NCBI GenBank assembly: GCA_003864495.1
Contig: ML133401.1
Span: 1,054,001-1,118,000 of the forward strand
Direction: 5' to 3'
Source of the DNA: Nemopilema nomurai
Lineage: Eukaryota > Cnidaria > Scyphozoa > Rhizostomeae > Rhizostomatidae
DNA length: 64,000 nucleotides
Shown here: positions 1 through 10,686 of the stretch, piece by piece
How the letters are laid out: every line of letters begins with the position of its first letter
How positions within the stretch are numbered: position 1 is the first letter of the stretch
Notes under the pieces: generated by a model
Database searches by the model: none
The model's input: the letters and a program-made list of their open reading frames with translations, nothing else
Told to the model about the DNA's origin: nothing
Translations under genes and position numbers: made by a program

Positions 1-3000
1 CCACCCCTGAAAAATGCAATTATTTCGTACAAGCATTTTGTCAGTGAGAATTCCACACTCAAGTAATGGAGCAATATTTGATGCAAAATGAATTTGAACT
101 TCAATTTGCTCTTATTTGTCTGTACAATTAGCATATAATGGGGCTATTGATTAAACAAAGAGAGATAAGTCCCATAGACACCTGTCTGGCTGAATTGATA
201 CAGCAAGTACATTTCAGCAGTTCAATGCTATTTCTTAATCCCATCCAAAAATGGTTTTCTCTGCCAAACAGAGCTGTTAGTGTAGGTCTTGTTTATTTCA
301 GTTTTGAATAGTTTAGATTGAGTATCTAGTGTTTAAAGTCACTTGTTAAAAGAATGCTGAACTGCATCTAACTATTTATCTTCACTGCATACTGCAAAAT
401 GACAGGACTAGTTCATTTGGTAGTTTTTTCAAGAATTTTCATTGTTTGACTGGTTACAAATGGAATATCAAATTTTAATGTGTTGCACATTTTGATCTTG
501 CTCAAAATGTCAAAAAGTAATTGTACATGAAAGTTCATACATTCAAATGCATTTCCAAAGGAGAAAAATGACAACCTAATGTCTTCCCTAGCTTTTAAGC
601 TGTATGTTTCTATGCTAAGAAATTTGAAAAATTCTGCAAAGCCTATGTCATATGCTAGCTCACTAAATGTACAAATAGCTGCAAATACTTTTTTGTTTTT
701 GTTTTGATGACCTAGAATTCTTCAAAGCTACAGAAGTTGATTATTTGTTATCAAAATCATAGCACTAAGTGCTTTCCTCTTAAATGAGTTCCAGTTTCTT
801 GTTATGCTAGAATAAGATTCCAAAGGCTCATCCTTTTTGTTTTGAATATTTTATGCATGTTTAAACTTGGCAACAGCTTCTTCAAACCAATTTGATTAAA
901 TGTTTTCCGGAATGATGAGTTGAACTTTCATTGATCATTTGATGTATCATTTTCCAGAAAAATGCAATAATTGTGGCTTTGGAAGCTCTTTTGGCATAAA
1001 TAGCTACATAGTCTGTGTCAGCTCATTTTGTAGTTAGTTTTTTGCATGTTTCTCAGTGTGATAGTTAAGAATTTCTTGATTAGTTTAATTTCATATTATT
1101 TTGATTATTTGATGCCAATTTTACCAACCACATCCTTTTAAATTCAAGTAAGGTTTTCTTGATGATTTACAAGCCCATTATTAGTCTCAACCTATCTAAC
1201 CTGTTATCTGATGTTTTTTATCAGTTTTCCATTTTTGGCCTATGTCATTATTTCGCCCCCGCCTATTCACTGGAATATTTTTCTATATTGAAATATTATT
1301 AACATGGAGCCTAAAGTCCTGAATTGGTATGCAAATTCATGCAACTCTCCCAGAAAAACATTTCTTAGACAGTTTACGATGAGTTGAAAAAGTAATAGGT
1401 ACTTTTTCAGGTGAATAATGTTCTTTGATACATTATTTTATCATTACCTTTGTTGTTAAGTGAAATTTTGTGTAAGCTTAACCTGCCAGCCTTTTTCGTC
1501 CTGCTGGTCTGTTTGTGTTCAAAGGTGCTCAGGGTTGAAGCAACCGAAGTATTTACGCATCGCTCAAAATAGAAGCAACATTTGTTCGAAAATGGTTTCG
1601 AAAGGAAGTTATTGATAGTTCTAGTCATCGTGAATTGAAATGTGAATATCTCTTCCAGCAACCGGAGGTGAAGTGATCGCATTTCGAGGCGAGGTTAATG
1701 TTAAGACTCTTTTGTGTTTCTGATTATTGACGTGGCCACACCAGGCAAACCCAACGAGTTCCGTCCTAATTAGAATGTTCTTGGCACGAGCAAGGGTTCC
1801 AACGGTGGGGTTATCGGGTATAACCCCGTTCTTTTGGAAGGAAAGAAACGCAAGAGCGCATCTCTTGTTCTTTCAAATTATGATTGAAGGGATTCTCTCA
1901 ACTAGTCCTCTATCATTTCATTAATCTCGAGAAAATTTAAATCCTTCAAGAAAACTGCCGGTTTGAATCGTATTATTGTTTCTGACACACACCAACGAGA
2001 TTTCTTGGGGAGGGAGGATAAAGAGCAGAAATTTGTTTAACAACACAGTTCTTGGCAAAATTCCTCAGTTTGATAGTTGAAAGGAGCAAACATAATCAAA
2101 TAAACACACCATTCAATGTGATATTAGTGATTCCTGTATCTCAGGGTCAGTATGATGTTTTAAATCTACCATCGGATATTTTAGTTGGCTTGTCCAAATC
2201 GTTAGTAGAAAGTCGACCAGAAATTTGGAAGTAATCCCAGAATTCGTACCTCAAATTTTTCTTTTTTGTCACTAAGCCTCTTTCAGAATATGACAGACGT
2301 GTAACATTTCAATAAAGTAGGAAAAGGAAGCAATCTAATAACTTGAATCACTGATGTATGCCATAGCCCTTGTCTGTACTTTCTTGAAGGCAATCGGGAG
2401 CAAACTTAACAGGGTTTCTTGGTCTGCTTTTTGCTGGAATTTCATTGAGTTTTCAAAACAACGTGTTGTCCAAACAAAGCAACAACCAGACGCTGCCCAT
2501 CTAGGTTGATATTCTAACGATTGTCCCTTTTACCTGTACTTTATGTCAGTACTTGTCCCGTGGGTCAGGATAACCACTTATGCCCTGTTGTACCCGCTTA
2601 AAAGTGGCGAATAACTGAGGAAAGAATTTTCTCACAACCAAATGAAATGTTTGCATGAGATAATACGAAAACAGATATATCAATCCCATTTATTTGATGC
2701 GGGCAAACAACGTTTAAACGGTTGGTCCATCGTAATGTCCTGATCTCGAAGGAATGGAGAAGGCCTAATACTGAAAGATCAGGACATCTCTGGCGAGTCA
2801 CGTTTCACAAGACCCATGTCCTCCTCTCCCACCTCCAATTGCCAAATTTTCTATTCAAGTTGGGAGTAGAAGTTTTAGGAGTCGTAGCCCAATTGTAAGA
2901 TAACTGAAACAATGGCGGTCGCATTGACACAAGCAAGGTCAATGAAGGCAAGGGTGATTGGAATGCCATACACGGGCCCTCATGAATCTCATTGTTTAGT

Positions 3001-4527
3001 TAGGCAGTTTGTCAGCTAGTGTGTCAAAAGGTATTTAACACATTCATTAGGTAGGGAATTTCTAAGAGGCTGACAGAACCTCGACACAGGATGGTATGAA
3101 CCGCGATGTCGGGGTTTTGAGCCAGGGATTGTTATTACCAGAGCATTTGCAGTGAAACATTCCTTTGGTATTGCTTCAGAGAGTCCTGGAGTGAATGGCA
3201 GGCTATTATGAACAAGACGCATTTCCCTTTGATATGCTGTGGATGGATCTGTTTACCGAGAAGAACTTCAAGAGATAGCACGACTGCAAAGCGTAGCCGA
3301 TTTCTTATATTAGACCGAAACACTGTTCCTCATCCCCCTGGTGAAATAGTAGCAAGACGCAGTAATTGTAAAAGTCATCAACGAAGCACCCAGCTTCATC
3401 ATTCCTCGCGTAATAATCCAATGCGAAGGCCATATTTTCTTGTTTACCTAAGGTAAACTAAAGGATGTGTGGCCCTTTTGTAATGCATTTTGTGAATTTT
3501 GCGTCCTACGTTTGGACGATTATATCTGCTTTTGTTGAAAGGGAACGCGATATCTTTGATAGAGAGGGAGGAAAGGGTAACTTTTTTATTGGCGATGCTC
3601 AAGGCAGCTAACTTTGAAGTGGCAGAATATTTTTCTTTTACAAACAATCTTCAAAATACTAGGATTAAAAGTGACCTTGAAAATTAGAACTTGAAAGCAG
3701 CTTTCATAGACATCCTTTTTCCTGATCTTCCTGCAAAAAGTCGCAAAACTATAGTATATGAGGCATCTTTCAAGTGGAGAAGGAGGGGGTGGGGGTAAAT
3801 GCTTCAAAAGGCACTTCACCAAGATATTCACGTTTAGAGTATCAGAGAGAGAATTCAAATACGCCAATAAACATCGAAATGAATACTTAAAAGAGGCTAC
3901 TCACTGCTTTTTTTAATTTGTCTTTTGCGTCCTTGGCATATTTCGTGTGACCGTTTCTAGCAGAAGAGGCCACTGCGAAGGGGCACTTCTTTTCAAGTGC
4001 AGAGAAGTGGGATGGGTCGAGTGCCTCCTCGTACCCACGGCTACTACGTCTTACTATGCCTCACCCATTTGGTAGTCATATGCTGTCAAATCCATGTGCC
4101 TTCACCCCAGACCGAAGCTATCTGCAGTTTTTCCAGTCTCAGAGAAAAGGAGTGGCCTAGCTTCGATTTTGGGGATTTTTATAATGAACTTATTTGATTC
4201 TGAGACAAAAATCACGAAAGTGGGGGTTGAAGATTCGTGGGGGTTGAAATGATGATGCACAAACAAGCAGATACCTCCTTTTGTTCCGTCTTCCAGTGTA
4301 CCGATTTCCTGTTCCTCAGCTGCAGTGCACCGCACCATAGTTGTGAATTGGGGCCACTTTGAAGTATCGATTATCGAACATCGTTTCTGCCAACGTGCGA
4401 ACCATCTTTGTCAGTTTTTAACTCTTTTAATGACATCAAAAGGCCTAGATACGTGTTAGGGTACATTTTAATATAGTTGCCCCGGTCTTAATGGACCATG
4501 GTTAATTAAGTGTCATTTCCTTCACAG
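1..4527. other. 5' flank without a recognised gene
   Basis: AT-rich sequence with only short unsupported ORFs (91 codons at most, minus strand 1407-1682) and no recognisable domain or exon chain. It could hold the 3' UTR of an upstream gene and the promoter or non-coding first exon of the gene that follows, because the first coding exon there starts right after an acceptor-like tract ending at 4527. A G-rich tract lies at about 3777-3797. I see no TIRs, tRNA or tandem array. Confidence 0.5.
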
Positions 4528-4542
4528 TTTGGTAAAACCAGA

Positions 4543-7063
4543 ATGGGCGAGAACAGTACATCGTTTACACACGACATCAATCGAGCCATTCACGATTTGA
4601 GAGACAAGTTCAAGCATGGTCACCATATTATAAAAATATTGGAAAGCCAGTTGGAGACAGCGAGACAAAACATTAGTTTACTTCAAGGGCAAGTGCGTCT
4701 GGCAAACGAAACCATAGATAACTTGAAGCAGCAATTCAACGAGGCCGAACTGACTTTGGTCTATCTGACTGATAACAGCAAGGGTGGCAACGAGAGAAGA
4801 GGACTCAGTTCAAGACAGCCCGTGCGAGAGGTCGAAGAGTTTGCACAAGGCACTGTGTACGTTTCAAGAAGCGAGGAACACGATGTTCATAGGAGAGACT
4901 TCGAGAAGCACTCCCCAAAGAGCGGATCTGTTATTCCCAAGTCCAGTGAAGGCATCATGGGGGACAGTGATCAGTTGGAGCGAACAAAATCGCCCGCAGT
5001 ACACGAAAAGCCCGCGTACGGTCACGAGCGTCCCAAGTCCCCGTATGCTCAGCAGCTGCGACAAGTGCTGGATGCACTGCAGGACGAGGACTCCAGGAAG
5101 CTGAACGCTGTGCAGGAGCCCATAAGGGAAGGTGTGGCGAGCAGTCACAGCCAGCCGAGCGTATGCGATTGCCCGGACTGCGTTCCAAGCAGCAGCAGTC
5201 ACCGGCACTACCAGACGAGCGCGCTGGTGCGAGGCGCGGCTTGCGGCTGCGAGTATGCAGGTGGCGACATGCATTACCACGACGACTGCAGCAAGCACTC
5301 GGTCAAGTCAATGGCCCGCGCGGGCGAGGACGGCGCGATGAATCGTCCCAACACCAGGCACGCGTCCCACCACGAAAGCATAACCACGTCGCACGCGACG
5401 AACGTAACGCACTCATCGCACCACGTCGAGTATTCATCGCAATGCACCGGGCCTTGCTGTTCCTCCATCGACCTGTCGAAGGGGTACAAGATCGTGGAGA
5501 AGTCGCCGGGCATGCCGCATTACATCGCGCCGAGATCCCCGCGCCGCCACAAGCCGCACGATCTTCGTCCCGACCAACATTGTCAGATGGTGGGTCACTG
5601 TGATGACAAGTGCCGCTGCCACACCTTCGTCAATTACGCCCCGTTTGGTTACCAGGTGCTGGAGAGTGCGCCGGGTGTCCCACAGACGATCCAGCCCATT
5701 TCTCCTGGGGTGCTAAGCAAGAAGGCAAAGCGGTACCTTCCACTTGCCCCAGGAGACGAACCCCCGCACCTCAAGTACACGAAAGTTAAGAGGATTGACG
5801 GAAGCAAGGTTGCTGCCCAAAAGACAATTCAAGGTAACTTGATTTTCTTCCTTCTTGCAACTTCTCGAGTCCGGTATTTTCAGACCATTTAATTCCACCA
5901 CTTCTTTTTTAGGCTTTCTTTTTAGTCAGGCAGGTCAGGCTCTGATTTTCGGCGACTAGGGTCATCTTTTCAAGTCCACCAATCTGGCATAATATAGCTT
6001 GAAATGCAAAAAATGGTGCTTTTTCTTTTGTGCTTCGTAAGTAGTGGCCCACAGTAACTTGATGTCGCGAAAATGGGAAAATATCATTTTTGCTTAGTTA
6101 CGAAGTTTGCATTTTTATTTAAGCGTATATAGAAATTAGAGTTTAAGCATGCGATTTCTTATTTGCTGTTGGTTTCCAGACTTCTCCAAGCGAAGACTGC
6201 AGCCGTACAACCCCCGGTGGGACCTCGATTTACTGATCGTCCCCCCGCCGATGCCCGCCTTGGAGCTGTTTACCACCCTTGGACTCGAGCAGGAGCCGGG
6301 CTTTCAGCAAAGTAGGGAAATCACACCAAGTGAAAGTGTTCTGTCAAACGAGAGCGTGGCGATAGATAACAGATGCTACGAGGGTCCTGTTTTGAAAAGC
6401 AAAGTGATAAACGCAGGGGGTACTGTCATAGTGTTAACGGAGAGTGAGCCACAGTCGAGAGCAACGGTATCGCATTCAGTCACTGGGGTGGAGCACGCGG
6501 AAGCTGCGATGCAGCACTCTGGGTCGTTTGTCAATCAAACTTCTTTTTCTGAAGAACAAGAGCAATCGCCTCAACGGGACAACGGGATATTAGAGACCCA
6601 TGAAATTAAAGTGGAGAAAAGTACTGATGGGGAAGCCAACGGGCGAGTAGACACGGAGAGCAAGCCTATGGCCCCCGGCGATTATCAGGTCGCTGGTTCG
6701 CCAGGGATGTTTATAGGGAGCAAGGAATCCGAAATGGTGATTGTTAAGTCCAACATTTCTGAAGTACCCCACCCAGGCTATATGCTGAATAAAGCCCAAG
6801 GAGTGTATGATGATACCAGCTTTCGACCTAAGTCGCAAGGCAAAATGGACGTTGAGATAGAGAGAAATAACAACTCGTTTTCTAAGCGAACGATGACAAG
6901 TTTAATGTCTCATGATGGACATGATGACAGTCCTGTAGATGGCAGAAGCAACCTTACAGCTAGGTACGAAAAGGTTCTCTTCCAACGCAACCAGGACTAC
7001 AGCCGGTTGACTACTGACGATGACTACGTCATTAATAACAGGGCCAAAGGGAAGGTCCACTAA
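4543..7063 (+). CDS. Coiled-coil, Cys/His-rich protein of unknown function
   Basis: Two coding exons, 4543-5833 and 6180-7063, join in phase 1 across a GT-AG intron and give 724 residues. The in-frame upstream codons belong to an acceptor-like tract (ttccttcacag, ending 4527), so ATG 4543 is preferred and a non-coding 5' exon is likely. Residues ~8-75 are heptad-like and predicted coiled coil. Residues ~205-365 are rich in Cys and His (C208, C210, C213, C234, C236 and later clusters). A short motif recurs: GYKIVEKSPGMP at ~314, GYQVLESAPGVP at ~369, and a weaker copy, GDYQVAGSPGMF, at ~597. The C-terminal exon is acidic and Ser-rich. No signal peptide or membrane segment is visible. I do not recognise the family. 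The first exon is far more GC-rich than its surroundings. A structural or scaffolding role is possible but would be a guess. Confidence 0.75.
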
Positions 7064-8159
7064 GTGTTTTATAATTTAAGCGTAATCACTTGTTTTGCTT
7101 TCACAAGGCAGCAAATTGTTCATGATCAAAAATGCATTTTGATAATTCACGGTAGAAGAGAACGTGGTCTGAGCAGGGTCTCCTAAATTACAAGTGGAGG
7201 TGACAGTTCGTTCTGTAGGAAGGCGATCTTTGAAATGAAGGCTATTCTGTTTCGATGATGTTTTAGCCGGTGGAGTCTACAATGACTTGATTCTGCCGTG
7301 GCAGTTAGAGCAGTGGGCTTTGAACTGATGAAGTAGAAATTAAGCTTCGGATTTACGAAAGGTTTTTATTCTCGTGGTTATCACCCCAAATTTCTATAGT
7401 TCATCATCGCCATCGCCCGCTCTCTTTGTTTAGAGTGACCCCCAGAAAAATGAATTTAGGAAAGGGTGCCTGCATTGGTAGTGGCGTCCCAGTTCAAGCA
7501 TGTCATGTTGCTCAAAGCGGCAGAGTCATGGCCAACAATGACCTTTCTACAGAGACGGTTCATTCCCCCTGTCTGTATTTAGGCGGAATTTTGATTTCTC
7601 CGAATTTATAGTAGTCGCAAAAGAGATTGATTAAAATAGGATGCACGAGGCAAAGGTTTTGATGGTCTTCAATTGCATTTCTACAATTTGTGTTTTATAA
7701 ACTAAATTTACGACAAGTATATAAATTTAATGATTTTTATACGGGAGCAATTTTGACTTTTGATTAGGTACTGAAGTAGAACATATATTAGCTGTTATAA
7801 GTTGTTACGTAGGTGATACAGCAGTTGCTGAGGCTGCATCGTAGTTTTTTATCGCTGTTTTGTTATTTTGGCTGTAATTTACGAGGCAGTGTGTCCTTCT
7901 TCGATGATGTTGTGATTATGTTTTTATGTTTTTAGATCAAATGAATCTGTGCTTTAGAAAGTAAAGACCAAATTCGCACCACCCATGTATCATGTAAGCC
8001 ATAATCGCTAGTAACTAGCCCTTTACGTTTCCTCGTATTACCCATTACGGGATGGCGCTTGACAAACTCGCTGTTCAAATCTATTGAAACTCATTCTGTT
8101 TGGATTTGGAGGAAAGTCCAAGGTTAGGCGAACAAACAATGGAACAAGCTGTTATGGAG

Positions 8160-8226
8160 GTGTTTACTTTCGCTTACTTAGAAATGACCTACGTCTTTTT
8201 AGGCCTACGTAAGCGACGGTAAACAC
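8160..8226. repeat. Imperfect inverted repeat (hairpin)
   Basis: The arm 8160-8180 pairs with 8206-8226 at about 18 of 21 positions, leaving a 25-nt loop. The outer end reads gtgtttac and is mirrored by gtaaacac. It could be a small solo MITE or a structured site; no flanking duplication is obvious. Confidence 0.55.
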
Positions 8227-8606
8227 AAACAGTTATATGCCATTTTCCCCATGCATACTTTTCTTTTGGTACCCTATTTCCCCTTCCGTCTAACCCAGTA
8301 CTTACCACTTTTGCTATTGACTAATACAAAAATGTATTCGAAGCAAGTCTCCAGTATAAGCAAACACTTCCACCCTCCCCCATCTTTACAAGAGGAAACA
8401 CAGCTCGTTTCATTTTTTCAGAAATTAATCAAAGTTGTAATTTTGAAGTGCAAAGATTCTTAGAATCTGTCATTTTATTGTATCATTGAGATGGTAACTG
8501 AGATTTTAAAAAAAATTAGAGTGGATGAAGGCCTAGCCCCTATACATAGAAAGATTCGTTTTGAAATGTTTAGATCTTTGAAGGAATAAATTTTTCTTAT
8601 TAGACT

Positions 8607-9089
8607 ATGCAATGGATCATTAGCCACCATGAGGTATTATTTTCTCGAAGTTCTTCGATGACTGCTGCGCAGAAAGCTAGACACACCCTTGCCAAACACT
8701 GCCATATCTCCCTAGTAGTTAATAATGGAGAAGATGTTTTCATAAGAGCTTGTGAAGGGCTGCTCATTGAGTATTTCACTCAAGTTCCTCTTTCTGTGAT
8801 GTATAGAGCATTGTTTATTAAGGGAGGAAAGACGTTCTTTCACAACATTACTCTATTTTTCATCCAACGCATCGCAATTTTCTCCATTAAAAACGTGGTC
8901 GAGTTCGCTTCTATAGAGGCCTGCGGAAATAAGAAACACAGTAAAGGTTTCAAGATAAAATTATGCGAATACAATAAACCGCTTTCGAGAACTCATTCTC
9001 TAAAACATCGGAACGCTAAATTTCTACATGGCCTTGCCATTAAAGGTCGCTACTGTGAAGTGGAATCAACAAATCACACAGACCAATAG
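8607..9089 (+). CDS. Isolated 160-codon ORF of unknown status
   Basis: An ATG-started ORF of 160 codons in AT-rich intergenic DNA. The predicted protein is basic and unlike any family I recognise, with no signal peptide or clear domain. Nothing in frame resembles adjoining exons. It is the longest unexplained ORF in the 7-10.6 kb gap, so it may be a single-exon lineage-specific gene, a decayed element or chance. Codon use looks unspecialised. I treat it as hypothetical. Confidence 0.15.
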   Translation: MQWIISHHEVLFSRSSSMTAAQKARHTLAKHCHISLVVNNGEDVFIRACEGLLIEYFTQVPLSVMYRALFIKGGKTFFHNITLFFIQRIAIFSIKNVVEFASIEACGNKKHSKGFKIKLCEYNKPLSRTHSLKHRNAKFLHGLAIKGRYCEVESTNHTDQ

Positions 9090-10686
9090 ATTGTTTATCT
9101 CATAAACATTTTTACTTGATGGGAAAGCCTGTTAGGAGAAGATACAGATTAATTTCTGTTTGGGCATGCGAAGTTTTTGAGGAAAATACTCATAACAACA
9201 TGGAAAAATGATGGCTCGATCAATACCTACCTACCACTTGCTTTTTATTGCCTCCCACAGCCAAAGGCTTGGATTTGAGTACAGCAAGGGTAAATGACCT
9301 CAAAAATGCTCCTTCTCTAAGCTCCCGATTAGCGTTTAGCAGACTTACTTGATGCTTGGAAGCAGCTTTCTCGAACAGCGTTTTAAAAAGGATCGATATT
9401 TTGTTAAGTTGAACGTCTAGAGTAAATAGCAACCATTCTTGGAAAAATGGAAATGCGACAACAATTGACAATCATATTGACTTTATACCAGACAGGGCAA
9501 AGGAGTATTAATATGCAGCCTAAAATTCAAAACAACCGGTTTAAGTTTCATTGAGGACACATACTGGACTGGAGTTGATTAATTGTCTCCATCGTTGACA
9601 TCCAATGTTCTCTAACAGCATAAAAAATCTTTCTTTTAAATTACTGTTATTCTTCTCTCGCATCAGGCACGTCTTGGTCAGTAGCCTGCGCGCAGCCTCA
9701 AACACTTCTTCTTAATACAGTTTTTGTTTTGTTGTACAAAATTTTCTCAGCACCTGTATCAAATTGCCTCTGCGAAGGCCGTTGATGCGCCCACGCATGT
9801 ACATCTCTCTTCCATTTCATATTTTTCTTGGTTCTTCTCATTAAGCTTCTGATTAACCTACACATGCTCATTGTCTGATGTCATGACTCAAGACTCTCTG
9901 TGGTCATACCATTTTTCTGCTTCCTTCTATTCACTCGTTCATGATAAACTCGCAGATGTCTTCTTCTATACTGGTAGCGTGTTCAAACCATTTTGGTTCC
10001 CGATTTGCTATAAATAGTAGAACGCGATTTCTTTCTCAATGATGGTTAGGATTTCAATCAGGTCTTCAATTTTACCACTTTGTAGTTTGATTCATGTCTG
10101 TGTGCCCGCCCCCGGCCGCGTTTTGAATTTATGCATCGCACCGAGGCTGCGCTCACAAATTGAGGTCCTTGAAAACTTAATCGTTTCCATTCACCTCTTA
10201 ACATCGTACTTTGTTTTATGAACCCGTTGCATTATAAAGCTGCAATTTTCTCTCACAAAGCAAGCTTGACTTCCCTGTTCCCTCTAGTTAATGTCAAAAG
10301 AAGTGCTTGCAACCCTCCGCTGTCTCTCCGGCGAACCCGTGCGAAACTGTCAGGCCTCGTTGAGTGTGTCACGCGCAAACGCTGCACCAGTCCAACACTC
10401 ACCATTGATTGATGAGCTAAATGAGAAATTAAAACATGTCCGCCATTAATTAAGTACTCTCACTAGAAGGTTAATCCTAAACTTTTCAAGGAATTAAACT
10501 TTATGTCTTCGTATCCGCGCTCCATGATCGAGTCTTCTTTGGTCAACGTCTTCCATTTAAGATAATTAAATCTGATTATCCTTCTTGTTCAAAACTTATT
10601 GTTCCTCTGCATTATAGAGACATTTAAGTACATTTTCTGTTTTATGTTGCTTTCTCGTCTGTTAGAAATCTTCGAAGTGATTTGCC

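Larger units (their letters stand above)
7064..10686. other. Intergenic region between the coiled-coil gene and MRPS18B
   Basis: Contains the 3' UTR of the upstream gene and otherwise no recognisable exons. Notable items are an imperfect 21-bp inverted repeat (8160-8180 with 8206-8226) and an isolated 160-codon ATG-started ORF at 8607-9089, listed separately. No canonical transposon ends or RNA genes were recognised. Confidence 0.5.

Noticed and set aside
4510..4542. Upstream non-ATG start for the first gene
   Set aside because: The first codons coincide with a splice-acceptor tract and begin with GTG; ATG 4543 is preferred.
4864..5298. 144-codon minus-strand ORF and several others overlapping exon 1 of the first gene
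   Set aside because: Shadows of a GC-rich coding exon with few stops; they lack domains and the sense frame joins correctly to exon 2.
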